From SB11 sp037968475 (GTDB lineage: Bacteria > Bacteroidota > Bacteroidia > UBA8524), in NCBI GenBank assembly GCA_037968475.1, contig JBBKVO010000013.1, forward strand, positions 62,001 to 126,000: DNA of 64,000 nucleotides, in the 5' to 3' direction. The notes below the pieces were generated by a model. The model saw nothing but the letters and a program-made list of their open reading frames with translations, had not been told where the DNA came from and did no database searches. The position numbers and the translations under genes were made by a program. Below, piece by piece: positions 53,738-62,415 of this stretch; position 1 is the stretch's first letter; every line of letters begins with the position of its first letter.

Positions 53738-54211
53738 ATGAAGCATAAAATATATCTGTTACTGCTTTTTGTATCCAGTATTTCTTATAATACCTATGGT
53801 ACAAAAAATGATTATATACTACGTCAAACTAGTGTAAATAGTGCTTACAATACCAAAAACTCTAAAGAAAGAGATATTGAAGTACTTTCTTTTGGAAAGG
53901 TTACCGATTCATCATCTATACATTTTAAAGAAAGTGCCCAAGCCTGCACAAATTGGTTGCTAGATAAAAATAAAATTAAAGCCATACTTATAAACAGCGA
54001 AGAGATTGACGGGCACGAGTGGCACTATTTTTATCTCGACTTACCTTGTTATTATTCGGGAGAGGTAATGGTAGACAATGAAAAAGCATCGTATAGCATT
54101 TATGCAGGAGCAGTGAGTTACCTCAAGTTTTCTGATACCGTTATACGATTGGGGTACAAGAAAGATGATTTTAAAAAATACTTTATAGAAGGCAGGCAAA
54201 AGCCTGAATAA
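53738..54211 (+). CDS. Hypothetical secreted protein
   Basis: A 157-residue protein with a signal peptide of about 21 residues (MKHKIYLLLLFVSSISYNTYG). The mature sequence is alpha/beta; no family is recognised. AT-rich compared with the ABC-F gene next to it. It lies between a terminator and a leaderless gene, so it is probably monocistronic. Confidence 0.6.
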   Translation: MKHKIYLLLLFVSSISYNTYGTKNDYILRQTSVNSAYNTKNSKERDIEVLSFGKVTDSSSIHFKESAQACTNWLLDKNKIKAILINSEEIDGHEWHYFYLDLPCYYSGEVMVDNEKASYSIYAGAVSYLKFSDTVIRLGYKKDDFKKYFIEGRQKPE

Positions 54212-54285
54212 TAAAAAATATTCTTTATCAACCTCAAACCCTAACAACAATCAACCAATACCTAACAACTAAGGCCAACAAGCCG

Positions 54286-54293
54286 TATCTTCG
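54286..54293 (+). promoter_or_regulatory. Variant promoter box, leaderless ABC-F gene
   Basis: TATCTTCG (one mismatch from TAnnTTTG) ends 6 nt before the GTG start, the same spacing as at miaE. Confidence 0.42.
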
Positions 54294-54299
54294 CGCCCA

Positions 54300-56222
54300 G
54301 TGGCAATAAACTTCCTTTCAGTAGAAAACATCAGTAAGTCATTTGGCGAAAAACAACTTTTCACCAACCTTACCTTCGGTATAGATCAAGGGCAAAAAAT
54401 AGCCCTAATAGCCAACAACGGCACAGGCAAAACTACCCTTCTAAATATTATAGCAGGCATGGAAACACCCGACGAAGGTCAGGTAGTATTCCGTCGCGAT
54501 ATAAAAGTAGGCTACCTACCCCAAGAACCCGATTTTGAAGGCGCGGTAACCGTAGCCGATTATATATTTTACGATAAAAGCCCTGTTACCCAAGCCCTAA
54601 AAGCTTACGAGACAGCAATAGAAGCGCACAGCGCCGACCCTTCGCCCGAAAACGAGCGATTGCTAAACGAAGCAACCCATGAAGCTGATGCCCTAGAAAT
54701 TTGGCACTACGAGGCACGGGTGAGCCAAATATTGGGCAAACTGGATATACATTTACCCAACAGCAAAATAGCCCAACTATCGGGCGGCGAAAAAAAGCGC
54801 GTAGCCATAGCACGTCTGCTGATTAGCAGCCCCGATATATTGGTAATGGACGAGCCAACCAACCACTTGGACATTGATATGATTGAGTGGCTTGAAAACT
54901 TTTTCAGTACTGAAAATACCACCCTGCTAATGGTTACCCACGATAGGTACTTTTTGGATAACGTAACCAACGAGATTTTAGAACTCGAAGGCGGCCAAAT
55001 GTACCGCTACACAGGTAACTACGAGTATTTTTTAGAAAAGAAACAAGAGCGCATACAGATACAAGAAAAAGAAACTGAAAAAGCCCGCAACCTAATGCGT
55101 AAAGAGTTGGAATGGATGCGCCGCCAACCCAAAGCAAGAGGTACAAAATCAAAATCGCGTATTGATGCTTTTTACGATTTAAAAGACAAAGCAAGCAATG
55201 TTCGCCGCGAGGATAGCATTAGTTTTAATGTGAAAATGAACCGCATTGGCGGTAAAGTGATGGAGCTTAAAAACCTGCGCAAAGGTTATGGCGAAAATAT
55301 ATTTTTTAACAACCTTACATACACCTTTAAAAAAGGCGAACGCATAGGCATAGTAGGCAAAAACGGAGCAGGAAAATCAACCTTTCTTAACGTAATAACA
55401 GGGCAAGAGACTACCGATGCAGGCACTGTAGTACCAGGCGATACACTAGTATTGGGCTACTACAACCAAAAAGGCCTTAAAATGGCCGAAGATAAACGCG
55501 TAATAGAAGTAATACGCGATATAGCCGATGTATTACCACTAGGCGGAAAAGAAGGAAGTATAACAGCCATGCAGCTATTGCAAACCTTCAACTTTCATCC
55601 CAAGCAGCAGCACGATTATGTTTCAACCCTAAGCGGTGGTGAGCGCAGGCGTTTGTATTTGCTTACCATACTGATGCAAAATCCCAATTTTTTAATATTG
55701 GATGAGCCTACTAACGACCTTGATTTGCTAACCCTTACCACCCTTGAAGAGTTTTTGGGCGAATACAAAGGTTGCTTAGTTATAGTATCGCACGATAGGT
55801 ATTTTTTAGACAAACTGTGCGACCATCTTTTTGTATTTGAAGGCGAAGGCGTAGTAAAAGACTATAACGGCAGCTACACCCAATACCGCATAGAAAAAGA
55901 AGCCGAAGAAGAGCAAAAACTTAAAGCAGAAAAAGCACAGAGAGTTGCAGCGCAGGCCGCACAAGTTGCCCAAGCCCCAAAAACAGCACCCGTAAGCACA
56001 CCCCAAACACGCAAACCCAACTATAAAGAAAAAATGGAATGGGAAAGCCTTGAAGGGGATATGGCGGCATTGGAAACTAAAAAAAGCCAACTGACCGAAA
56101 AACTTAGTAGCGGCGAAGGCGACCACACCCAAATAGCCCAATGGGCACAAGAGGTGGAAGAAATTGTAGCCCAACTGGAAGAAAAAGAACTTCGTTGGTT
56201 AGAATTGAGTGAGTTGTTTTAG
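54300..56222 (+). CDS. ABC-F family ATPase (Uup-like)
   Basis: A 640-residue protein starting at GTG. Two ATP-binding domains: Walker A ANNGTGKTT and GKNGAGKST; signatures LSGGEKK and LSGGERR. A charged linker (QERIQIQEKETEKARNLM) and a C-terminal coiled coil (EEQKLKAEKAQRVAAQAA) as in Uup. It probably acts on ribosomes. A second family member is at 21.5-23.4 kb; the two differ in linker and tail. Leaderless promoter suggested by the TATCTTCG box. Confidence 0.92.
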   Translation: MAINFLSVENISKSFGEKQLFTNLTFGIDQGQKIALIANNGTGKTTLLNIIAGMETPDEGQVVFRRDIKVGYLPQEPDFEGAVTVADYIFYDKSPVTQALKAYETAIEAHSADPSPENERLLNEATHEADALEIWHYEARVSQILGKLDIHLPNSKIAQLSGGEKKRVAIARLLISSPDILVMDEPTNHLDIDMIEWLENFFSTENTTLLMVTHDRYFLDNVTNEILELEGGQMYRYTGNYEYFLEKKQERIQIQEKETEKARNLMRKELEWMRRQPKARGTKSKSRIDAFYDLKDKASNVRREDSISFNVKMNRIGGKVMELKNLRKGYGENIFFNNLTYTFKKGERIGIVGKNGAGKSTFLNVITGQETTDAGTVVPGDTLVLGYYNQKGLKMAEDKRVIEVIRDIADVLPLGGKEGSITAMQLLQTFNFHPKQQHDYVSTLSGGERRRLYLLTILMQNPNFLILDEPTNDLDLLTLTTLEEFLGEYKGCLVIVSHDRYFLDKLCDHLFVFEGEGVVKDYNGSYTQYRIEKEAEEEQKLKAEKAQRVAAQAAQVAQAPKTAPVSTPQTRKPNYKEKMEWESLEGDMAALETKKSQLTEKLSSGEGDHTQIAQWAQEVEEIVAQLEEKELRWLELSELF

Positions 56223-56746
56223 TTTTTTTTGCTTTTGGGGGTTAGCAATTGGCTTTTAGCCTTTAGCTAAGAGTTAATTGCTCTCTTTAAACGTTAGACA
56301 GTGCGGTGGTTTTCCTCCTACAAAGAAACATGACCGTTCAATTGAGGTGGGGTATAAATATTTTACATTTAATTTAAAAATCGACCATTAACCCACAGCC
56401 ATAAGTCCCTTTAGGGGGTACCTATACCTTGTTACACACAACACGTATGGGTAACTTTTTAGTTAACTCACCCCAAATAATGAGTTTAGTACAGGCGTTC
56501 ATAATTTCCCCTCTCTTTTTGTAAGAGAGGGGCGCTTTATGTGGTTCCAGCTTTCTAATAAAGCTGGGGTGAGTTAAAACCAACTTGTATTTTTTAGGTT
56601 GTGCGTAAATGGGTATAGTTACCCTTTAGAGATAAAGGCTAGAAACTACGATAGCATCATGCTAAACTTATTTTAGTATCTGCATTAAAAAAGCTAAAGG
56701 CAAAAAGCCAATAGCTAAAGGCTAACCCCCAAAAGCAAAAAACAAT
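56223..56746. repeat. Large inverted-repeat intergenic region
   Basis: The 552-bp gap 56223-56774 has no gene. Left end 56223-56266 (TGCTTTTGGGGGTTAGC then TTGGCTTTTAGCC) and right end 56692-56746 (AGCTAAAGGC, then GGCTAACCCCCAAAAGCA) are inverted copies with one internal shuffle. The MITE-like copy B lies inside. Confidence 0.75.
56409..56637. mobile_element. MITE-like repeat, copy B
   Basis: Core 56450-56632 aligns with copy A (37469-37643). Outer arms also pair imperfectly: GGGTACCTATACC..ACACACAAC near 56415-56441 against GTTGTGCGTAAATGGGTATA..TACCC near 56599-56624. Inner arms GTTAACTCACCCC / GGGGTGAGTTAA, plus a CCCCTCTC / GAGAGGGG hairpin. No coding sequence. It probably spread by a transposase acting in trans, or it is a non-coding RNA-like repeat. 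Confidence 0.75.
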
Positions 56747-56774
56747 TTCTTAACTTGCTGCGCACACAACAAGT

Positions 56775-58106
56775 ATGAATTATCATTTTATTTCAATAGG
56801 CGGCGCGGTGATGCACAACCTTGCCCTTGATATATTGGCACAAGGCCACACCGTTACAGGTAGCGACGATGAAATATTCGATCCTGCCCTATCCCGATTA
56901 AAAGCACACAATATCGCACCAGAAAAATTCGGGTGGTTTCCTGATAACATCACTACCAATATTGATGTAATAATACTGGGTATGCACGCCCGTGCTGATA
57001 ACCCTGAATTGCTAAAAGCAAAAGAGTTGGGCTTAACCATATACTCTTTCCCTGAGTTTATATATGAGCACAGCAAAAACAAAACCCGTGTGGTAATTGG
57101 CGGTAGTCATGGCAAAACCACTACCACAGCCATGATAATGCACGTACTAAAAACATTGGGTAAAGAGTTTGATTATTTAGTAGGCTCTTCAATAGACGGG
57201 TTCGATCGTATGGTAAAAATGGGTGATGCCCCCATAGTGATATTAGAAGGTGATGAATACCTAACCTCTGCCATTGACCGTAGGCCTAAGTTTTTGGTAT
57301 ACCATGCCAACATTGCCCAATTAACAGGCGTAGCTTGGGATCATATAAACGTATTCCCAACGTTTGAAGAATATGTGCACCAATTTGAACTGTTTATAAA
57401 CCAATTGCCCGATGGTGCCCCCCTCACTTATTTTGAAGGTGATGAACACTTGCAAAAGCTAGTAGAACAGCATAAAAACCGTTTACAACTTATTCCTTAC
57501 CAAGCACTGCCCCATTCATTAGAAAACGGACATACCTTTTTAGAAACCAACGAAGGAAAAATTGCTTTACAAGTATTTGGCCTCCACAATCTCCAAAATA
57601 TGGCCGGTGCAAAAAATATTTGTAACCAACTTAATATTAGCGATGCAGACTTTTACCACTCCATTAGCAGCTTTGAGGGGACAGCCCGCAGGCTTGAAAA
57701 ACTTAAAGATACAGGCAGTTTTGTGGTATTTAGAGATTTTGCTCACTCGCCATCAAAAGTAAAAGCAACCGTTGATGCCGTTAAAACCCAATACCCCAAC
57801 CATAAAATTGTAGCCTGTTTTGAGTTGCACACCTTTAGCAGTCTAAACAGTAGTTTTTTAACCGAGTACCACAACACACTGCAAGCTGCTGATGAAGCCA
57901 TTGTTTACTATAACGAACACGTGCTTGAACTGAAAAAAATGCCGCCGCTTGATATTGAAGAAGTAGCCGAAGCCTTTGGCGGTGGTGTAGAAATTTATAC
58001 CGATGCCGAAATGCTACACGAGTTTGTGGCAGGTATTGAACAGAAAAATACTGTTTTATTATTAATGAGTTCAGGCACTTTTAGCAATTTGCCGTTACAC
58101 TTTTAG
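56775..58106 (+). CDS. mpl: Mpl-like UDP-N-acetylmuramate-peptide ligase
   Basis: A 443-residue Mur ligase. N-terminal Rossmann-like domain (MNYHFISIGGAVMHNLAL), ATP-binding loop GGSHGKTTTT, EGDEYL, then NIAQLTGVAWDHINVFPT and the C-terminal DFAHSPSKVKATV. The order and HGKTTT motif fit Mpl (recycling tripeptide onto UDP-MurNAc) rather than MurC. It acts in the cytosol on peptidoglycan fragments. Preceded by the large repeat region. Confidence 0.85.
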   Translation: MNYHFISIGGAVMHNLALDILAQGHTVTGSDDEIFDPALSRLKAHNIAPEKFGWFPDNITTNIDVIILGMHARADNPELLKAKELGLTIYSFPEFIYEHSKNKTRVVIGGSHGKTTTTAMIMHVLKTLGKEFDYLVGSSIDGFDRMVKMGDAPIVILEGDEYLTSAIDRRPKFLVYHANIAQLTGVAWDHINVFPTFEEYVHQFELFINQLPDGAPLTYFEGDEHLQKLVEQHKNRLQLIPYQALPHSLENGHTFLETNEGKIALQVFGLHNLQNMAGAKNICNQLNISDADFYHSISSFEGTARRLEKLKDTGSFVVFRDFAHSPSKVKATVDAVKTQYPNHKIVACFELHTFSSLNSSFLTEYHNTLQAADEAIVYYNEHVLELKKMPPLDIEEVAEAFGGGVEIYTDAEMLHEFVAGIEQKNTVLLLMSSGTFSNLPLHF

Positions 58107-58321
58107 TTTGCTCTTAAATCAGCTTTTAGTGAGACATAATTGTAACATTTTCGCCAAAAATTCCAATTTTTAAGTAATTATACCTGAAAACAGTATAATT
58201 TTTAAAACTTTTTGCCAAAAGTTTTAAGCTTATTAAAACGTAGTCAAATAATTTTGAAAAGAGAGATTGTTATACATCAACTATCAAACTGAAAATATTA
58301 TTAACTATTACGTGTAAAATT

Positions 58322-58711
58322 ATGCTTGCTTTAGAAAACTATATAAAAGAATGCAGTAACTCACAGGCTACAATTTTTTGTTATCTACGCGAAATGATAC
58401 TTTCTGTATCGCCAAGTGTAAATGAGTCTGTACAAAACAATATACCCGTGTACGACTATTACGGTGAGTTTTGCACTGTAAAGAAAGTTAATAACGGTAC
58501 ACTTCTCTCTTTTTGCCACGGTATCGAATTAGACGACCCCAGTAACGATTTAGTCTCTACAGGACCTATTGATGAAAAATCAATATTCTTTTCTTCTTTC
58601 AAAGAAATAGACACTAACAAAGTACTAACATTTATAAAACAGGCTTGTTTGTCAAACAAAATAAACGCCACCAGATACACTAATATACCTGTTGGTAGAA
58701 GTTTTCTTTAA
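58322..58711 (+). CDS. DUF1801-like protein
   Basis: A 129-residue protein of the DUF1801/YdhG-like fold (SQATIFCYLREMILSVSP, then LLSFCHGIELDDPS). Small, cytosolic, no known function. Followed by a paralogue with the same layout (LENYI/IENYI, YLREMILS/YVRGVILS), from a tandem duplication. AT-rich upstream gap 58107-58321 (215 bp) shows nothing. Confidence 0.8.
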   Translation: MLALENYIKECSNSQATIFCYLREMILSVSPSVNESVQNNIPVYDYYGEFCTVKKVNNGTLLSFCHGIELDDPSNDLVSTGPIDEKSIFFSSFKEIDTNKVLTFIKQACLSNKINATRYTNIPVGRSFL

Positions 58712-58822
58712 AATTCTGCCAATATTATTTTACACATATCTACAATACTTTTACACATTACTTGAAGCTAATACTGTAGGTTGCTATTTTCGTGTACGCG
58801 AGTTATAAAACCGCATACACAC

Positions 58823-59191
58823 ATGAAAACTATTGAAAATTATATAGTTGAAATTGACGACGACGCTGCAGCCATAGTTACCTATGTACGCGGTGTTATA
58901 TTATCATGTAATAGAAATATAGAAGAGAAAACCTCCTACGGCATACCTTTCTACTATTTCAACAATCAAAGACTGTGTTACATACAAGCCCACAACAATG
59001 GTGTTGATATAGCTTTTTGTGATGGTGATGTAATTTGCGACCCTTTTAGACTGCTGCAAACCCAAAAGCGCAAGCACGCAAAAATTGTTACTTACAAACA
59101 AGTAAAAGAAATTGATGCTGATAAAATAATAGCTCTTTTACAGCAAGCCCTTCTTATTAGCGAGATTAAACCCCTTGCTATACTGAACTAA
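58823..59191 (+). CDS. DUF1801-like protein, second copy
   Basis: 122 residues from ATG 58823 (an upstream in-frame start at 58781 would add 14 residues without the family pattern). MKTIENYIVEIDDDAAAIV and DIAFCDGDVICDPFRLL mirror the first copy. The function is unknown. A TATTTTCG box (58787-58794), one mismatch from the promoter consensus, may drive it. Confidence 0.78.
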   Translation: MKTIENYIVEIDDDAAAIVTYVRGVILSCNRNIEEKTSYGIPFYYFNNQRLCYIQAHNNGVDIAFCDGDVICDPFRLLQTQKRKHAKIVTYKQVKEIDADKIIALLQQALLISEIKPLAILN

Positions 59192-59257
59192 AATCAAAAC
59201 ACTGATAAACAAACTTTTACAATTGCGTTGCGGCTTATACTACCACTAAAAAATTGG

Positions 59258-59288
59258 TTGCTATAAATTTTATTTTTTTGTAGATTTG
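59258..59288 (+). promoter_or_regulatory. Promoter of rpsA
   Basis: TTG (59258-59260), a 20-nt spacer, TAGATTTG (59281-59288): full match to the Bacteroidota pattern. Transcription should begin near 59294, giving a leader of about 20 nt. Confidence 0.7.
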
Positions 59289-59296
59289 CCGCCCCC

Positions 59297-59318
59297 AAAA
59301 GGAGGACTAATGATTTGA
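59297..59318 (+). promoter_or_regulatory. Strong Shine-Dalgarno and start-stop ORF at rpsA
   Basis: AAAAGGAGG (59297-59305) is one of the few strong Shine-Dalgarno sequences in the window. It precedes ATGATTTGA (59310-59318), a two-codon ORF whose TGA overlaps the TTG start (59315) of S1. Ribosomes could start at ATG, stop, and restart at TTG. Confidence 0.65.
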
Positions 59319-61303
59319 CAGAAGAAAACAAAACAAATGAAATGCAACCAGAGGTAGACGTTACTACCCAACCCGTTGCCACCGCTACCGAAGTAAAATC
59401 TGAAAAAGTAGCCAGTACTGCTGACGACTTTGATTGGAGTATGGACGACCAAGGATTTGGCGAATACTCTGACACAGAAAGAGAAAAGCTTGAAAGATTG
59501 TACACTGACACTATCAGCCAACTAAACGAAGGTGAATTGGTAAAAGGTTCAGTTGTTGCAATTAATGACAAAGATGTTGTTCTTAACATCGGTTTTAAAT
59601 CAGACGGATTAATCCAACGTACAGAATTCCGCGACCTTCCCGACTTAAAAATTGGTGATGAAGTAGAAGTATTGTTGGAAACCAAAGAAGACCCACAAGG
59701 TCAATTGGTACTTTCACGTAAAAAAGCCATATCTGAAAGGGCTTGGGAAAACATTATTTCTGCACACGAAAACGACGTTGTGGTTACAGGATATGTTAAA
59801 ACCCGTACCAAAGGTGGTTTGGTGGTAGATGTACTGGGTATGGATGCATTCCTTCCAGGTTCACAAATTGATATTAAACCCATCCGCGATTACGATGTGT
59901 ACGTAGGACAAACCATGCAATTTAAAGTGGTTAAAATTAACCAACTTTTCAAAAACGTGGTTATCTCTCATAAAGTACTTATCGAAGACGATATCGAAGC
60001 ACAAAAATCTGATATACTTGCCAAACTAGAAAAAGGCCAAGTACTTGAAGGTGTTGTGAAAAACATGACCTCTTTTGGTGTGTTTATCGATTTGGGTGGT
60101 GTAGATGGTTTATTGCACATTACCGATATTTCATGGGGACGTATTAACCACCCAGAAGAGGTATTGCAACTTGACCAAAATATAAATGTAGTTGTTCTTG
60201 ATTTTGACGATGATAAAAAACGTATCTCGTTAGGCTTGAAACAATTGCAAGCTCACCCTTGGGACAACTTGCCTGCTGAAATTGAAGTTGGAGCGAAAGT
60301 TAAAGGTAAAATTGTTACCGTGGCCGATTACGGCGCATTCCTTGAAATTGCTAACGGCATAGAAGGTTTGATACACGTATCGGAAATGAGCTGGAGCCAA
60401 CACCTACGCAACCCACAAGACTTTATGAAAGTGGGCGATGAGGTAGAAGCAGTAGTTCTTACCCTTGATAAAGAAGAGCGTAAAATGTCATTAGGCATTA
60501 AACAACTTTCTCCAGATCCATGGGTTAGCATCGAAGAAAAATATGCTGTTGAAAGTAAACACACCGGTATTGTACGTAACCTTACCAACTACGGTGTATT
60601 TATAGAACTTGAAGAAGGCGTTGATGGCTTACTTCACGTTTCTGACCTTTCTTGGTCTAAGAAAATCAAACATCCTGCTGAGTTCGTGAAAAAAGATCAA
60701 GAACTAGAAGTATTGGTGTTAGAAGTTGACAAAGAAAACCGTCGCCTAAGCCTAGGACACAAACAATTGGAAGAAAACCCTTGGGATACTTTCGAAACTT
60801 TGTTCCCTGAAGGTTCTGTGCATGAAGGTACAGTACTTAAAATTGGTGATAAGAGTGCAACCATTGCCCTACCTTATGGTGTAGAAGGCTACGCACCTTT
60901 GAAACAATTGGCTAAACAAGAAAAAGGCAACGCCAAAGAAGATGAGGTACTTGAATTTAAAGTAACCGAATTTAGCAAAGAAAACCGCCGCATCACCGTA
61001 TCGCATACTGCCATTTGGAAAGACGAAGAGAAAACCAAAAAAGCAGAAGCAAGCGATAAAAAAGCGAAAGATGAAAAAGCTACAGCAAGAACCACCAAAA
61101 AACTATCTCAAAATGTTGAGAAAAGCACCCTTGGTGATATTGATGTACTTAGCGAGTTGAAAGCTAAATTAGAATCAAGCGAAAAGAAAACTGCCGCTAA
61201 AAAAGCTGAAAAAATAAAAGCTGATGCTGAAGCAAAAGCTCCAAAAGATGAACCAGCCGTTGAAAGCGCACCAGAAGAAACGCCTGAAACTACCGAAGAA
61301 TAG
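59315..61303 (+). CDS. rpsA: 30S ribosomal protein S1
   Basis: A 662-residue ribosomal protein bS1 that recruits mRNA to the 30S subunit. Acidic disordered N-terminus (1-65), then six S1/OB-fold repeats (for example GSVVAINDKDVVLNIGFKSD, GVVKNMTSFGVFIDLGG, GIVRNLTNYGVFIELEEG), then a charged tail of about 95 residues rich in K, A, E. The start is TTG 59315: the N-terminus MTEENKTN is typical of Bacteroidota S1. Own promoter and a terminator. Confidence 0.96.
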   Translation: MTEENKTNEMQPEVDVTTQPVATATEVKSEKVASTADDFDWSMDDQGFGEYSDTEREKLERLYTDTISQLNEGELVKGSVVAINDKDVVLNIGFKSDGLIQRTEFRDLPDLKIGDEVEVLLETKEDPQGQLVLSRKKAISERAWENIISAHENDVVVTGYVKTRTKGGLVVDVLGMDAFLPGSQIDIKPIRDYDVYVGQTMQFKVVKINQLFKNVVISHKVLIEDDIEAQKSDILAKLEKGQVLEGVVKNMTSFGVFIDLGGVDGLLHITDISWGRINHPEEVLQLDQNINVVVLDFDDDKKRISLGLKQLQAHPWDNLPAEIEVGAKVKGKIVTVADYGAFLEIANGIEGLIHVSEMSWSQHLRNPQDFMKVGDEVEAVVLTLDKEERKMSLGIKQLSPDPWVSIEEKYAVESKHTGIVRNLTNYGVFIELEEGVDGLLHVSDLSWSKKIKHPAEFVKKDQELEVLVLEVDKENRRLSLGHKQLEENPWDTFETLFPEGSVHEGTVLKIGDKSATIALPYGVEGYAPLKQLAKQEKGNAKEDEVLEFKVTEFSKENRRITVSHTAIWKDEEKTKKAEASDKKAKDEKATARTTKKLSQNVEKSTLGDIDVLSELKAKLESSEKKTAAKKAEKIKADAEAKAPKDEPAVESAPEETPETTEE

Positions 61304-61324
61304 TATTTCTTAAATCACTATACT

Positions 61325-61356
61325 AAATCCCGCCCCACAAAGGCGGGATTTTTTTA
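61325..61356 (+). terminator. Rho-independent terminator of rpsA
   Basis: AAATCCCGCC / GGCGGGATTT with a 7-nt loop and a run of T. Confidence 0.93.
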
Positions 61357-61429
61357 TTCCTTTTTTTCCAAAATTTTAGTATATTATTACAGTACCTATA
61401 CGCATATTATCACCTTTTATCAAATACAT

Positions 61430-61437
61430 TAACTTTG
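61430..61437 (+). promoter_or_regulatory. Promoter -7 box for the EVE gene, leaderless start
   Basis: TAACTTTG ends 4 nt before the ATG at 61442; the same spacing as at ribBA. Confidence 0.6.
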
Positions 61438-61441
61438 TAGC

Positions 61442-61864
61442 ATGGCAAACAATAAAATCAATTACTGGCTTATTAAATCAGAACCAACCAAGTATAGCTG
61501 GGACCAGCTGGAAAAAGACGGAGAAACCTTTTGGGATGGCGTGCGTAATTTTGAAGCACGTAACAACCTTAGAGAAATGAAAAAAGGCGATTTATTGCTG
61601 TACTACCACAGCAACGAGGGAAAAGAAGTGGTAGGTATTGCCAAAGTAAAAAAAGAATCATTTCAAGACCCAACTACGGATGATGAACGTTGGTTGGCCA
61701 TTGATGTAGAGCCTTATAAAAAACTAAAAAAACCTGTTAGTTTAGCCGTAATGAAAGCTACGCCGCAACTACACGGCATGAAGATGGTACGCCAAGGCCG
61801 CATATCTGTTACCCCCGTAACTGTTGAAGAGTTTGACAAAATAATAGAGTTAAGCGAGGGTTAA
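61442..61864 (+). CDS. EVE domain protein
   Basis: A 140-residue single EVE (PUA-like) domain protein. NYWLIKSEPTKYSWDQL and VRNFEARNNLREMKKGD are hallmark segments, with the conserved WDGVRN pocket. EVE domains bind modified bases such as 5-methylcytosine in DNA or RNA. The stop and the GNAT start overlap by 1 nt (TAATGG). Confidence 0.93.
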   Translation: MANNKINYWLIKSEPTKYSWDQLEKDGETFWDGVRNFEARNNLREMKKGDLLLYYHSNEGKEVVGIAKVKKESFQDPTTDDERWLAIDVEPYKKLKKPVSLAVMKATPQLHGMKMVRQGRISVTPVTVEEFDKIIELSEG

Positions 61865-62376
61865 TGGAACTAAAACTTAGCAAAAGCACTCTAAGACCAT
61901 TTGTTAAGAGCGATGCTGAAAGCATTGCCTACCATGGTAACAACGTCGCCATATACAACAATATGCGCGACGTATTTCCACACCCGTATACCCAAGATGA
62001 TGCAAATAACTGGATAGCCAAAAACCTTGAGCCATCAAGCAACATAATACTTGCTATTGAGGTAGAGGGTAAAGCCATTGGAAGTATAGCTATATTACCC
62101 AAAGAAGATGTGAGCCGCTTAACGGCAGAAATTGGCTATTGGATAGGCGAAGTGCATTGGGGCAAAGGCATAGCCACCGAAGCAGTTACAGCAATTGTAG
62201 ATTATACTTTTGAAAACACCGATTTGGTTCGCATTTTCGGGATAGTCTTTCATCCCAATAAAGCATCAGCAGCCGTATTAGAAAATGCAGGCTTTAGGTT
62301 TGAAGGCACGCAACGCAGTGCTGTATATAAAAATAGTGAAATTTTAGACGCCTTGGTATATGCTGTAGTAAAATAG
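61864..62376 (+). CDS. GNAT family N-acetyltransferase
   Basis: A 170-residue RimJ/RimL-type GNAT. TLRPFVKSDAESIAYHGNN at the N-terminus, acetyl-CoA loop IGEVHWGKGIATEAV, and HPNKASAAVLENAGF. It probably acetylates a protein N-terminus or small amine. Translationally coupled to the EVE gene. Confidence 0.9.
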   Translation: MELKLSKSTLRPFVKSDAESIAYHGNNVAIYNNMRDVFPHPYTQDDANNWIAKNLEPSSNIILAIEVEGKAIGSIAILPKEDVSRLTAEIGYWIGEVHWGKGIATEAVTAIVDYTFENTDLVRIFGIVFHPNKASAAVLENAGFRFEGTQRSAVYKNSEILDALVYAVVK

Positions 62377-62415
62377 AACACTATTTATATTGCAAAAAAC
62401 GTTAGCTAAATACTT

